Of a DNA stretch of 64,000 bases, positions 17,821 to 29,607 are shown in pieces (position 1 is the stretch's first letter; each line of letters begins with the position of its first letter). The DNA comes from Myxococcus fulvus. GTDB taxonomy: Bacteria > Myxococcota > Myxococcia > Myxococcales > Myxococcaceae. The stretch spans positions 248,001 through 312,000 of the forward strand of contig NZ_FOIB01000001.1 of assembly GCF_900111765.1 (NCBI RefSeq), read 5' to 3'. The translations under genes and the position numbers were made by a program. The notes under the pieces were generated by a model, which had not been told where the DNA came from, did not search any database, and saw only the letters and a program-made list of their open reading frames with translations.

Positions 17821-18927
17821 GTGACGAGGCAAGGCCGAGAACGGATGCCGCGTTCCTGGCCGTGGCGAGCGCGGTGGAGTCTCACCGCGCTCGCAGTGCT
17901 CGGCGTCGGATGTTCCGGCCGGTGTGGCGGGACGTCGGGCGCCGGGCCGCTGTCGAAGGAGGAGGCGCGCGCCATCCCCGGCGCGGTGGTCTTCCTGTCG
18001 GAGCGGACGGGTCAGAAGGACGTGTGGCAGGTGAGCCCTGACGGGACGGAGACGCAAATCACCCAGGGCCCCGAGGACGAGTACCCAGGTCCCGTGGCGC
18101 CGGATGGGAAGTCCCTGCTCGTGGTGGCGGTGCGGGAGCAGGGCGGGATGCAGTACCAGCAACTGCGCCTCCAGCCCCTGGCGGGAGGAGACGCGCTGCC
18201 GCTGCATGCGCCGAGAGCGCGCGCACGCAACGCGAGCTGGGCACCGGACGGCTCGTGGCTGGTGGCCGAGTCGGATGCACAGGGCTTCAGTGATTTGGTG
18301 CGGCTGGAGCCGCGCGAGGGTGTGCAGGAGGTGCGGCTGACGCAGGTGAAGGAAGGGTGCTTCGAGCCCGCCATCTCCCCGGACGGGCAGGAGGTGGCCT
18401 TCGTGTGCAGCCGCGAGGGCGACCCGGAAATCTACGTGACGAAGGCGGACGGGACGGCCGAGCGGCGCCTCACCGCGTTCCATCGCGAGGACCGCTCCCC
18501 GGGCTGGAGTCCGGACGGGAAGTGGCTCGTCTTCATCAGCGACCGGGAGAACCGGGAGCGGCTGTACCTGGTGCGGCCGGATGGCTCGGAGCTGCGCGCG
18601 GTGTCGGGCGAGCACTTCTCCGGCGACGAGCGCGAGCCGGCCTTCAGCCCGGATGGCCAGATGCTGGTGTACGTCAGTCGCGCGTCGGACGGGAAGAGCC
18701 GCATGTGGCGCGTGCCCGTGGCGGGCGGCGTGCCGGTGGCGCTGACGGACGGCCAGCGGCGCGACGACATGCCGGCGTGGAGTCCGGATGGGAAGTACCT
18801 GGCCTTCGTGTCGGAGCGCGAGGGGAACACGGACGTGTACCTGATGCGCGCCGATGGCAGCGGCCAGACGCGGCTCACCACCGCACAGGCGCCGGACTGG
18901 CTGCCGCGCTGGGTGGCGCGACGGTAG
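17821..18927 (+). CDS. TolB-like beta-propeller lipoprotein
   Basis: 368 aa from GTG 17821; ATG 17845 is an equally possible start 8 codons later. Lipobox near VLGVGCSGRC. The remainder is a run of PD40/TolB propeller repeats, seen as recurring W-S-P-D-G-K / F-S-P-D-G-Q motifs about 40-45 residues apart. Anchored in the envelope, probably a binding scaffold; TolB itself works in the Tol-Pal system, but no tol or pal gene is near. It follows the amidase gene directly and ends 3 bp from the convergent kinase gene. Confidence 0.85.
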   Translation: MTRQGRERMPRSWPWRARWSLTALAVLGVGCSGRCGGTSGAGPLSKEEARAIPGAVVFLSERTGQKDVWQVSPDGTETQITQGPEDEYPGPVAPDGKSLLVVAVREQGGMQYQQLRLQPLAGGDALPLHAPRARARNASWAPDGSWLVAESDAQGFSDLVRLEPREGVQEVRLTQVKEGCFEPAISPDGQEVAFVCSREGDPEIYVTKADGTAERRLTAFHREDRSPGWSPDGKWLVFISDRENRERLYLVRPDGSELRAVSGEHFSGDEREPAFSPDGQMLVYVSRASDGKSRMWRVPVAGGVPVALTDGQRRDDMPAWSPDGKYLAFVSEREGNTDVYLMRADGSGQTRLTTAQAPDWLPRWVARR

Positions 18928-18930
18928 GGC

Positions 18931-21327
<2,397 letters not shown>

Positions 21328-21537
21328 CGGCGCCCCCCGGGCCCGCGCGGAGGTGGCGGTCGTGCGCGGACGATGGCGTCACACGCGTCGGTCCGCCGAC
21401 TCGTTCCCCACGCACCTGTCCGGGAGATGGATGCTCATCGCGTCCGAGCCCCGCGTCGCACGGCGGGGCAGGGTGGGCGCTCGGCTGCCCGCGCCGATGC
21501 GCGGAGCGCCTGACGTGCACGAGGCACGTGCTCCCGG

Positions 21538-22407
21538 TCAGGGCACGGCGGGTGCGTAGACGCCAGGGTAGACGGTGAGCACGAAGCCCCAGCCGGGCGC
21601 GACGGACGCGTTGCGAGCCACGTACGTGTCGTCACCCTCCACGCCGAGTCGGAACGTCTCCGCGCCCAGGCTGGTGTGGACGTAGATGAACAGTCCATCC
21701 GAGGACGTGCCCACCTGGTCGACGCCGTTGAAGTCCGCGGACGGGTAGAAGATGCGCTCGGCCAGCTCGCTCCGGTCCGGCACCACGCGCACGCCCGCGC
21801 GAGGCTGTCCGCTCGCGTCGACGACGCGTCCCAGCACGAAGCCCGCGTCGCGCAACGTGCGGGCGCGGTCACTCGTCAGCCCGCGGAGGAGGGGCTCACC
21901 GAAGGCCGTGCCCAGCGCGTCGTGGAACTGCTCGGGCAGGGCCCACACGCTCGCCTCGATGACGTCCGTGCGGGGTCGAGCTCCGGTGAAGACGCTGTCG
22001 TAGACGGGCGTGAGGGTGCGCACCAGGCCCGCGCCTTCCAGGCTCGTCGCCAGGCCCTGGTGGACCTCGCGGACGGGGACGTCCTCCACGGCGAAGGCAC
22101 CATCGCCTTCCACGGTGCCGGTGCCGAACGTGGGGTTGTCGTCATTCACCGCCACCCGGAGCGGCTCCTGGATGGCGATGGGGACTCCGCCCAACGTGGG
22201 CGTGGGTTGTCCCTGGGCGGCGAGCCATCGCTCTGCCTCCGGGAGTACCCGCGCGCGTCCGCTGACGCGGATGCGGAGGTTGTCCAGGTCCACCGACTCG
22301 GCGTCCTCGGTCTGGAAGCCAGGGTCGGGGGCGGGGCCCCCGGAGCCACAAGCGGACGACGCGAGCCCGAGCAGTACACAAGAGGTCAGAAGAAAAGGGC
22401 GCTTCAT
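21538..22407 (-). CDS. Lipoprotein of unknown function
   Basis: 289 aa from ATG 22407 (MKRPFLLTSC); the frame is open to 23058 but that extension reads the repeat region and is not coding. Lipobox LLGLASSAC. No family recognised. The region near residues 175-215 (GFVLGRVVDASGQPRAGVRVVPD) looks like a carboxypeptidase-regulatory-type beta-sandwich, often used for binding at the cell surface. Probably a stand-alone surface lipoprotein. Confidence 0.75.
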   Translation of the reverse strand: MKRPFLLTSCVLLGLASSACGSGGPAPDPGFQTEDAESVDLDNLRIRVSGRARVLPEAERWLAAQGQPTPTLGGVPIAIQEPLRVAVNDDNPTFGTGTVEGDGAFAVEDVPVREVHQGLATSLEGAGLVRTLTPVYDSVFTGARPRTDVIEASVWALPEQFHDALGTAFGEPLLRGLTSDRARTLRDAGFVLGRVVDASGQPRAGVRVVPDRSELAERIFYPSADFNGVDQVGTSSDGLFIYVHTSLGAETFRLGVEGDDTYVARNASVAPGWGFVLTVYPGVYAPAVP

Positions 22408-22763
22408 CGCTCGCCAACATTTCCATGCCCTCTTCGCACGGCAATCCACCGCCGGGCTCTCCGTCCCCTGTTCGACGACTCGCCCCCACCCCGGAAAGCA
22501 GACACCGGGCCGCCCACCCGTCCGAGAGGGACGAGGGACGTGGCCCGGTGTCTTGAATCCATCAACTCCGAGCCTCGGAAGTGAATCCAACAACCTCCGA
22601 GGTTCGCTGGGTGAGTCAGCGCCTGCCGCCAGGTCCATCGACTCCGAGGCGCTCGCGGTTGGTGAGTCAGCGCCCGCCGCCAGGTTCATCAGCTTCGAGG
22701 CGCTTGCGGCCGGCATGTCCGGCCGCCAGGTCCATCGACTCCGAGGCGCTCTCGCCTGATGAA
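22408..22763. other. 356-bp intergenic region with repeats
   Basis: Downstream of the Gly-rich gene and upstream of the lipoprotein gene, both on the minus strand. It must contain the promoter of the latter near 22408-22550. The part from 22555 onward is occupied by the 51-bp repeat listed next. No gene is supported. Confidence 0.5.
22611..22763. repeat. 51-bp imperfect direct repeat derived from a gene end
   Basis: Copies begin at 22611 and 22662 (GTGAGTCAGCGCC...). A third copy, shortened by about 5 bp, covers about 22713-22757. A further partial copy (GATGAATCAGCGCC, from 22758) runs into the 3' end of the Gly-rich gene, whose stop codon is at 22764-22766. Two degenerate copies seem present at about 22558-22610. 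The shared core is GCCAGGTCCATCGACTCCG. The pattern suggests slippage-type duplication of the gene's 3' end. Confidence 0.75.
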
Positions 22764-24032
22764 TCAGCGCCAGCCGCCACCGCTGCTCTTGGAGCCGGAG
22801 GAACCGGAGCGACCGCTCGGCGCGGAGGAACCACCACCAGAGCTCCGACCGCCACCGCTGCTCGAGCCGCTGCTGCCGCGCCCGCCACCGGTGTTCCAGC
22901 CGCCGCCACTGCTCCCACCGCTGCTGCTGCCGCTGCTCGAGCCGCTGCTGCCGCGCCCACCACCGGTGCTCCAACCGCCACCGCTGCTGCTCCCGCCGCT
23001 GTTGCTGCTGCCGCTGCTCGACGAGCCGCTGCTGCCGCGTCCGCCACCGGTGTTCCAACCGCCGCCGCTGTTCCCACGCCCGCTGCTGTTCCCACGGTCG
23101 TTGTCGCGGTCATCGTCCCGGTCGTTGTCGCGGTTGCCACGGCCATAACCACCGCCCGAGTTGCCACCGCTCGGAGGCGTGCCGCCGCCGCTGTTGCCGT
23201 ACCCACCGCCGGAGTTGCCACCACCGCTCGGAGGCGTGCCACCGCCGTTGTTCCCGTAGCCACCGCCGGAGTTACCACCGCCGGAGCCGCTGCCACCCGG
23301 AGGCGTGCCGCCGCCGTTGTTGCCGTAGCCGCCCCCGCTGTTGCCCCAGCCGCCGCCGTTGTTGCCGCGGTCGTCATCGTCGCGGTCCCGGCCCTGGCCG
23401 CGACCCGGACGCGAGCCACCGTTGTTGCCCCGCCCGTAGCCACCGTCGTTGTTGCCGCCCCCGCTGTTGCCCCAACCACCGCCGTTGTTGTTGTCGTTGT
23501 AGCGGGAGCCGCCGCGAGGAGGCTGCGTGCCCCAGCCCGTGCCACCCGGAGGCGGACGGTCATTGTCGCGAGGCGTGTAGTTGCGCGTCGTCGTCGGCCG
23601 CGAGCCGGACCGCGTGTAGCTGTAGACCGCGGAGGCCGCGTGGGTCCGGTCGTACACGTAGCCGCGGTTGCGCTCCCAGCGGTACGCCCGACCCGACGAG
23701 GGGTAGTAGTCGTGCGAGTGCCGCCCGTGGTGGTGGCACGCGGCGCCCAGCGGATCCAGGTGGAAGTCCCAGTACCAGACCACCGAAGGGCCTCGGTAGT
23801 AATACACGTCGTCGGTGTACGTGTAGTACGTCGTCGACGGCTGGTATCCGTGCGAGTGCACGTGGTCGTACGGGCACCAGCCGCCACCGTCGTCATCCGG
23901 AATGGGGTGGTAGCCCGAGTAGCTGTACTCCACCACCACGGCGCGGCGAGCGGCGGGGCCGTGATAGTGGGCGTAGCAACCCGTTCCCATCATCAGGGCC
24001 AGGGGGATGGCGAGTGCGAGCAATCGGCGCAT
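22764..24032 (-). CDS. Gly/Ser-rich low-complexity surface lipoprotein
   Basis: 422 aa from ATG 24032 (MRRLLALAIP). Lipobox LALMMGTGC. Residues ~20-130 are rich in Tyr, His and Asp (for example TTYYTYTDDVYYYRG). Residues ~150-422 are almost entirely low complexity: GGGWGNSGGG, GGYGNNGGGTPP, a charged RDNDRDDDRDNDRG segment and several GGGWNTGGGRGSSGSSS units. The repeat unit is visible in DNA as well, so copy number probably varies between strains. It resembles structural or matrix-forming glycine-rich proteins, but no enzyme domain is present. The function is unknown. Confidence 0.75.
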   Translation of the reverse strand: MRRLLALAIPLALMMGTGCYAHYHGPAARRAVVVEYSYSGYHPIPDDDGGGWCPYDHVHSHGYQPSTTYYTYTDDVYYYRGPSVVWYWDFHLDPLGAACHHHGRHSHDYYPSSGRAYRWERNRGYVYDRTHAASAVYSYTRSGSRPTTTRNYTPRDNDRPPPGGTGWGTQPPRGGSRYNDNNNGGGWGNSGGGNNDGGYGRGNNGGSRPGRGQGRDRDDDDRGNNGGGWGNSGGGYGNNGGGTPPGGSGSGGGNSGGGYGNNGGGTPPSGGGNSGGGYGNSGGGTPPSGGNSGGGYGRGNRDNDRDDDRDNDRGNSSGRGNSGGGWNTGGGRGSSGSSSSGSSNSGGSSSGGGWSTGGGRGSSGSSSGSSSGGSSGGGWNTGGGRGSSGSSSGGGRSSGGGSSAPSGRSGSSGSKSSGGGWR

Positions 24033-24273
24033 GTGACGAGTCTCCCGCGCGAAGGGCCTCTGCAGCCAGTCCCCCTTCGCGACCACGGAATTCCAGACGG
24101 GCAGGCCCCGGGAAAATTCACGCCCCCGCGCTTCCCGCCCGCCCGCCTCCTGCTTAAGCGCCCCTGTGCCCTGGTGAACACAGGGCTGGCTGGTGTAGGT
24201 CCTTCACGGAAGGACGGCGCGAGCCGAGGGAGCCGGGGTGATCCGGACCCGTCGCGCGAGGAGCAGGGCACTC

Positions 24274-25266
24274 ATGTCGGATTCGGATTACGGAAGGGCG
24301 AGGGGCGCGACGTGCCCGCTGCACCCGGATGACCTCGCGCAGCGCACCTGTACGCGCTGCGGCAACTTCATGTGCGACACGTGCAGCGAGCGCGGCACGC
24401 AGTCGCACTGTCCCCCCTGTCGCGCCCGCGAGGGCCTGGGCCGGGACTTCCCGCTGGACCGGGACAACTGGTCCTTCAGCCGCCTGTTCGACGTGTGCCT
24501 GGACGCGTTCAAGCGCGAGTGGGTGATGCTCAGCGTCGGCGCGCTGCTCGTCTTCGCCGCGTCCATGGGCGGAAATCTGCTGTCCCAGATGTTCTCGTTC
24601 ATCGGCGCCGCCACCGACAGCGTGGTCGCCATGGTCATGACCACGCTGGTGGGCATCGCGCTCACGTGGGTGATTCAGGGCGCGGTGACGCTGGGCTTCC
24701 TACGCATGGCCATGGACGTGCTCCAGGGCCAGCGCGCGGACCTGGCGCGCGTGTTCTCCCAGTTCTCCAAGCTGGGCACCTACCTGCTCACGATGCTGCT
24801 GACGTTCGCGCTGGTGCTGCCGCTGGTGCTCGTCGGCCTGGGCATCATGGTGGCCATCTTCGTCGCCGGCGCGGGAATCTCCCTGGCCGAGCTGAACTCC
24901 CTCTCCGAGTTCGACGGCGCGATGCGGGGCGTGTCGCCCGGGCTCATCGGCTTGATGGTGCTCGTGTCCGCGGTGCTCTACCTGGGCCCGGGCATGTGGC
25001 TGATGCTCCCGCTGGTCCTCGTCCAGCCCGCGCTGGCGGACCAGGAGAACCCCACCGCGCTGGAGACCATGCGCCTGGCCTACGCCCACGCGAAGGGCTT
25101 CCGCCTCTCCATCTTCGGCGTGCTGGCGCTGGGCGGCTTCATCCTGATTCTGGGCGTCATCCTGTGCTGCCTGCCCGCGCTGCCCGCCATGGGCTTCTTC
25201 CAGCTGCTGCTCGCGGGCCTCTACCTGGCCATCAGCCGCGGCGGTCGCCAGGAGCGCTTCGGCTGA
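24274..25266 (+). CDS. B-box-type zinc-finger membrane protein
   Basis: 330 aa from ATG 24274. Residues ~11-50 contain CPLHPDD, CTRCGNFMCDTC and CPPC, a B-box-like double zinc site also seen in other bacterial membrane proteins. About six hydrophobic segments follow between residues 85 and 320 (for example VMLSVGALLVFAASMGG, LTWVIQGAVTLGFL and LGGFILILGVILCCLP). The arrangement resembles uncharacterised DUF975/YciC-like integral membrane proteins. Presumably an inner-membrane protein with the zinc finger on the cytoplasmic side. The role is unknown. Confidence 0.75.
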   Translation: MSDSDYGRARGATCPLHPDDLAQRTCTRCGNFMCDTCSERGTQSHCPPCRAREGLGRDFPLDRDNWSFSRLFDVCLDAFKREWVMLSVGALLVFAASMGGNLLSQMFSFIGAATDSVVAMVMTTLVGIALTWVIQGAVTLGFLRMAMDVLQGQRADLARVFSQFSKLGTYLLTMLLTFALVLPLVLVGLGIMVAIFVAGAGISLAELNSLSEFDGAMRGVSPGLIGLMVLVSAVLYLGPGMWLMLPLVLVQPALADQENPTALETMRLAYAHAKGFRLSIFGVLALGGFILILGVILCCLPALPAMGFFQLLLAGLYLAISRGGRQERFG

Positions 25267-25286
25267 GTCGGAGGACTTGAAACCCA

Positions 25287-25314
25287 CGGGGCCCGCGAAG
25301 CACGGCGGGCCCCG
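25287..25314. terminator. Bidirectional terminator hairpin
   Basis: Perfect 10-bp stem CGGGGCCCGC (25287-25296) with GCGGGCCCCG (25305-25314), loop of 8 nt, placed between the convergent zinc-finger and DsbA-like genes. Confidence 0.65.
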
Positions 25315-25323
25315 ATGACGGCT

Positions 25324-25995
25324 TCAGTGCACCAGCCGCTCGGAGGAACCCGAGCGCGGCACGGCCACCCGGCCCATGCAGGCCAGGATGTGCTCGCGGT
25401 ACTCGGACAGCTCGCGCAGGCCGCACAACATCCAGCGCCCACCGATGACCAGCGTGGGCACGCCGCGCACGCCGCGCCCGGCCGCGTCGCGGTGCTCATC
25501 CAGGATGAGCCGGCGCGTCTCCTCGGAGCGGAAGGCGGCGGAGAACTCGTTCATCGCCAGGCCCACGCGCGACGCCAGCTCGAACACCACGTCGGGCCGC
25601 GACACGTTGACGCCCTGCTCCAGCGCCGCGCGCTGCATCGCCCGCGCGAGGAACATCCGCGCGTTCGGACCCTGCAGTCGCGCGGCCTCCAGCGCCGCCA
25701 GCGCCGGCACGCTGCTGCGCGGCGGGTCTCCGCCCAGCCACAGGTCCGTGGAGAGCAGTGGCGCGGTGAGGTCCGACTCGCGCTGCGCACGCTGCACTTC
25801 TTCCACGAGCCCGCGCTTCTCGCGCTCCGTGGGAAGCACGTCGTGAACGCGCAGAGGGTAGGGCCTCACGCTCCAGCGGACGGCGTCGCCAAACTCCTGG
25901 CGCAGTACGTCCAGGCGCAGGTCGGCGAGATAGCACCAGGCACAGAGCACGTCCTGGTAGACGGTAACCTGCAGCGGCTTGTGCAGCGTTTTCAT
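25324..25995 (-). CDS. DsbA-family thioredoxin-like oxidoreductase
   Basis: 223 aa from ATG 25995 (MKTLHKPLQ). C-A-W-C in QDVLCAWCYLA at about residues 17-20 is the active-site pair. The cis-Pro loop is GVRGVPTLVIGG near residue 185. The helical insertion and length fit the FrnE/2-hydroxychromene-2-carboxylate isomerase-like branch of the DsbA family. No signal peptide, so it is likely cytoplasmic. It could catalyse thiol-disulfide exchange or a glutathione-dependent isomerisation. The rimK-like gene lies downstream on the same strand of the complementary region but is not overlapping. Confidence 0.85.
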   Translation of the reverse strand: MKTLHKPLQVTVYQDVLCAWCYLADLRLDVLRQEFGDAVRWSVRPYPLRVHDVLPTEREKRGLVEEVQRAQRESDLTAPLLSTDLWLGGDPPRSSVPALAALEAARLQGPNARMFLARAMQRAALEQGVNVSRPDVVFELASRVGLAMNEFSAAFRSEETRRLILDEHRDAAGRGVRGVPTLVIGGRWMLCGLRELSEYREHILACMGRVAVPRSGSSERLVH

Positions 25996-26157
25996 GGGGG
26001 GCCGCCAGATTAGAGGCCACGCCGCGCCGCTGCCAACTCCCCATGACAACCGGCCCGAGAAGGCATTCCTGTGTTCCTGTGGAGCATGCAAGGTGCCTGC
26101 GGCCCAGGCTGCTCGCTTGCTTACGGGCATGCGAGCAGTCTCGAACACCTGCCAGCA

Positions 26158-27159
26158 CTACTCGCCGGAGACCCGCGTGCCACCGGACTTCGCCACCGCG
26201 TAAGCCAGCGCGTGCTCGACGATTTCTCCCGCGATGTCGCGCCCCGTCGCCTTCTCAAGCCCCTCGAAACCGGGGCTGGAGTTGATCTCCATCAACCGCG
26301 GCCCGGCGTGGCCTTCCAGCATGTCCACGCCCGCCACCTCCAGGCCGATGATGCCCGCGGCCCGCACGGCCGCCTCCGTGTATGCCGCCGGAAGCTCGAT
26401 TGCCTGCCCCTCTCCGCCGCGGTGGATGTTGGAGCGGAACTCGCCCTTCTTCGCGCGCCGCCGCATCGCCCCCACCACGCGCTGGCCCACCACCAGCGCC
26501 CGCACGTCCCGGCCCTCGCTCTCCGCGACGAACTCCTGGAGCACGATTTCCTGACCCAGGTCCCAGAACGTATCCAGGATGGTCTGCACCTCCGGCAGCG
26601 TGTGCGCAATCATCACGCCCACGCCCTGGGTGCCCTTGATGAGCTTGATGATGACGGGCAGCCCGCCCACCTCCTCCACCAGCTTCTTCACGTTGCTGCG
26701 GTCGTGCGCCATCACCGTGCGAGGGATGTCCAGTCCGGAACGCGACAGGAACTGCAGCGCGCGCAGCTTGTCCCGGCTGCGCGCGATGGAGATTTGCGGG
26801 TTGAGCACCGGCACCCCCATCATCTCGAAGTGGTTCACCACCGCCAGCCCGTACGCGGTGATGGACGCGCCGATGCGCGGCACCACCACGTCCACGCCGC
26901 GCATCTCCACACCGCGGTACGTCATGCGCGGCGTTCCCTGCGCGAGCAGCAGGCAGCAACGCAGCGTGTCCAGCACCAGCGGGCGGTGTCCCCGCTCCCG
27001 GATGGCCGCCACCAGACGTCGGGTGGAGTACAGCGAGCGCTTCCGGGACAGGATGGCCACCGTCTTCTTCACGCGGCCACGACGCGGCGCGGGATGCTCG
27101 GGTGCCTTGGACCCAGGCATGGCCGGGGCCTTCTTCTGCTGGATTTTTCGGGGGGACAT
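26158..27159 (-). CDS. RimK-like ATP-grasp ligase
   Basis: 333 aa from ATG 27159; there is no clear ribosome-binding site, and Met at 27120 is an alternative. After a basic 30-residue leader, KKTVAILSRKRSLYSTRRL starts the RimK N-terminal fold. The ATP-grasp domain (~135-310) has VIIKLIKGTQGVGV, LQEFVAESEGRDVRALVVG and the metal-binding L-M-E-I-N-S-S-P-G-F-E-G. RimK adds glutamate residues to ribosomal protein S6; relatives make other peptide bonds. The substrate here is not certain. Soluble, cytoplasmic. Confidence 0.88.
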   Translation of the reverse strand: MSPRKIQQKKAPAMPGSKAPEHPAPRRGRVKKTVAILSRKRSLYSTRRLVAAIRERGHRPLVLDTLRCCLLLAQGTPRMTYRGVEMRGVDVVVPRIGASITAYGLAVVNHFEMMGVPVLNPQISIARSRDKLRALQFLSRSGLDIPRTVMAHDRSNVKKLVEEVGGLPVIIKLIKGTQGVGVMIAHTLPEVQTILDTFWDLGQEIVLQEFVAESEGRDVRALVVGQRVVGAMRRRAKKGEFRSNIHRGGEGQAIELPAAYTEAAVRAAGIIGLEVAGVDMLEGHAGPRLMEINSSPGFEGLEKATGRDIAGEIVEHALAYAVAKSGGTRVSGE

Positions 27160-27238
27160 GGGCGGAGCAATCGAGCGTAGCACGTACCCGCGGACACAGG
27201 CGGTGGCGGGGGGCGCGTTTGATATCCTCCCGTGACAG

Positions 27239-28672
<1,434 letters not shown>

Positions 28673-28700
28673 CCCTGGGGGTGTTTCCACCCGCCCCCGC

Positions 28701-28719
28701 CTCATGTGACAGACATGAG
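28701..28719. promoter_or_regulatory. Palindromic site upstream of the pseudopilin operon
   Basis: CTCATGT-GACAG-ACATGAG, a perfect 7-bp inverted repeat in the 152-bp gap between the sigma-54 activator and the TadE-like gene. It is a good candidate for a dimeric regulator, perhaps the activator itself. Confidence 0.5.
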
Positions 28720-28758
28720 ACATGACGTGCTCGGTCTGTAGCGCCCACTGACAGACAT
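28707..28758 (+). repeat. Direct repeat TGACAGACAT, two copies 42 bp apart
   Basis: TGACAGACAT occurs at 28707-28716 and 28749-28758. The 42-bp distance is four helical turns, so two bound proteins would face the same side. The first copy overlaps the palindrome. Consistent with an enhancer pair for the upstream activator; no clear sigma-54 promoter sequence is seen between it and the gene. Confidence 0.45.
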
Positions 28759-28790
28759 CCGGCCCCCACGGGCAAGTTGACGTATGTCCT

Positions 28791-28809
28791 CCCGGGGAGA
28801 ACTCCCGGG
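28791..28809 (+). promoter_or_regulatory. Leader hairpin before the TadE-like start
   Basis: CCCGGGGAG-AA-CTCCCGGG, an almost perfect stem with one extra G, ending 16 bp before ATG 28825. It may limit translation or mark an RNA processing site. Confidence 0.35.
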
Positions 28810-28824
28810 AAACTGCGTGCTGCC

Positions 28825-29607
28825 ATGAATTCCTACCCCCGAGGGAATGGTGGCCAGTCAGGACAAGCGATGGTGGAGGCGGCCCTCACGCTTCCATTGG
28901 TCGTGTTCTTGTTGCTGGGCACGCTGCAGTTGTTCCTGATGCTGCAGGCGCGCGTGTTGGCGCACTACGCGGCGTTCCAGGCCACCCGTGCGGGCAGCAT
29001 CGCGCATGGCGAATGCGAGCGGATGACGCATGCGGCCATCCTCGCGTTGATACCTTCGTTCCACTCGTTCCTGGGTCTGTCGAGCGCGACGGACGAGGTG
29101 CGGCATGGCGGAGGTGGGGGCGCGCCGGCGCGGCTGGCGGCGGCGTTCGCGGCGCGGCGGGACAACCGCTACCGCGGCGGCCTGGACGGCGTGCACACGG
29201 GCAGCATCGTGTGGATCAACCGCGCGCTGGTGGGCGGCGGCATCGACGGGCCGCAGGACCGCGCGTTCGATGACCCCGGCCACCTGCGGCGCCTGGAGGT
29301 CCAGATGGTCTACTGGTACCCGATGCGCATCCCGTTCGCGAACTGGGTGATGTCGCGCATGTTCATGGCGCAGGCGGGCATCGAGGACTACACGGCGGCC
29401 AACCCGCTGATGCCCGCGGAGGCGAACGCGAACTGGAACCAGGGGGAGTTCACCTCGCCCATCCAGCTGGCCTCGGACGTGCGCGCGGAGCTGGCCGCGC
29501 GCGTGGCCCGCCAGCAGTACGTCTTCCCCATCGAGACCAGCTTCACCATGCGGATGCTGACGCCCGCCAAGCGGCGCCACTTCGCCACCATGGATTGCCC
29601 CCGATGA
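28825..29607 (+). CDS. TadE-like pseudopilin/assembly protein
   Basis: 260 aa from ATG 28825. N-terminal GQAMVEAALTLPLVVFLLLG is the TadE-like motif, with Glu after the cleavage-type region and one membrane helix (residues ~18-40). The rest is extracytoplasmic. In Tad systems such proteins are minor pseudopilins of Flp-type pili. It opens a cluster of three related proteins joined by ATGA start/stop overlaps. No tadA, tadB, tadC or rcpA gene is in the window, so the machinery must be elsewhere or the system is reduced. Confidence 0.75.
   Translation: MNSYPRGNGGQSGQAMVEAALTLPLVVFLLLGTLQLFLMLQARVLAHYAAFQATRAGSIAHGECERMTHAAILALIPSFHSFLGLSSATDEVRHGGGGGAPARLAAAFAARRDNRYRGGLDGVHTGSIVWINRALVGGGIDGPQDRAFDDPGHLRRLEVQMVYWYPMRIPFANWVMSRMFMAQAGIEDYTAANPLMPAEANANWNQGEFTSPIQLASDVRAELAARVARQQYVFPIETSFTMRMLTPAKRRHFATMDCPR

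Noticed and set aside
22611-22763. Possible CRISPR-like repeat
   Set aside because: Units are contiguous and imperfect without unique spacers; no cas genes.
22581-24332. 583-codon Ala/Val/Arg-rich frame opposite the Gly-rich gene
   Set aside because: Shadow of GGC/GGT-type codons on the other strand; no start context or domain.
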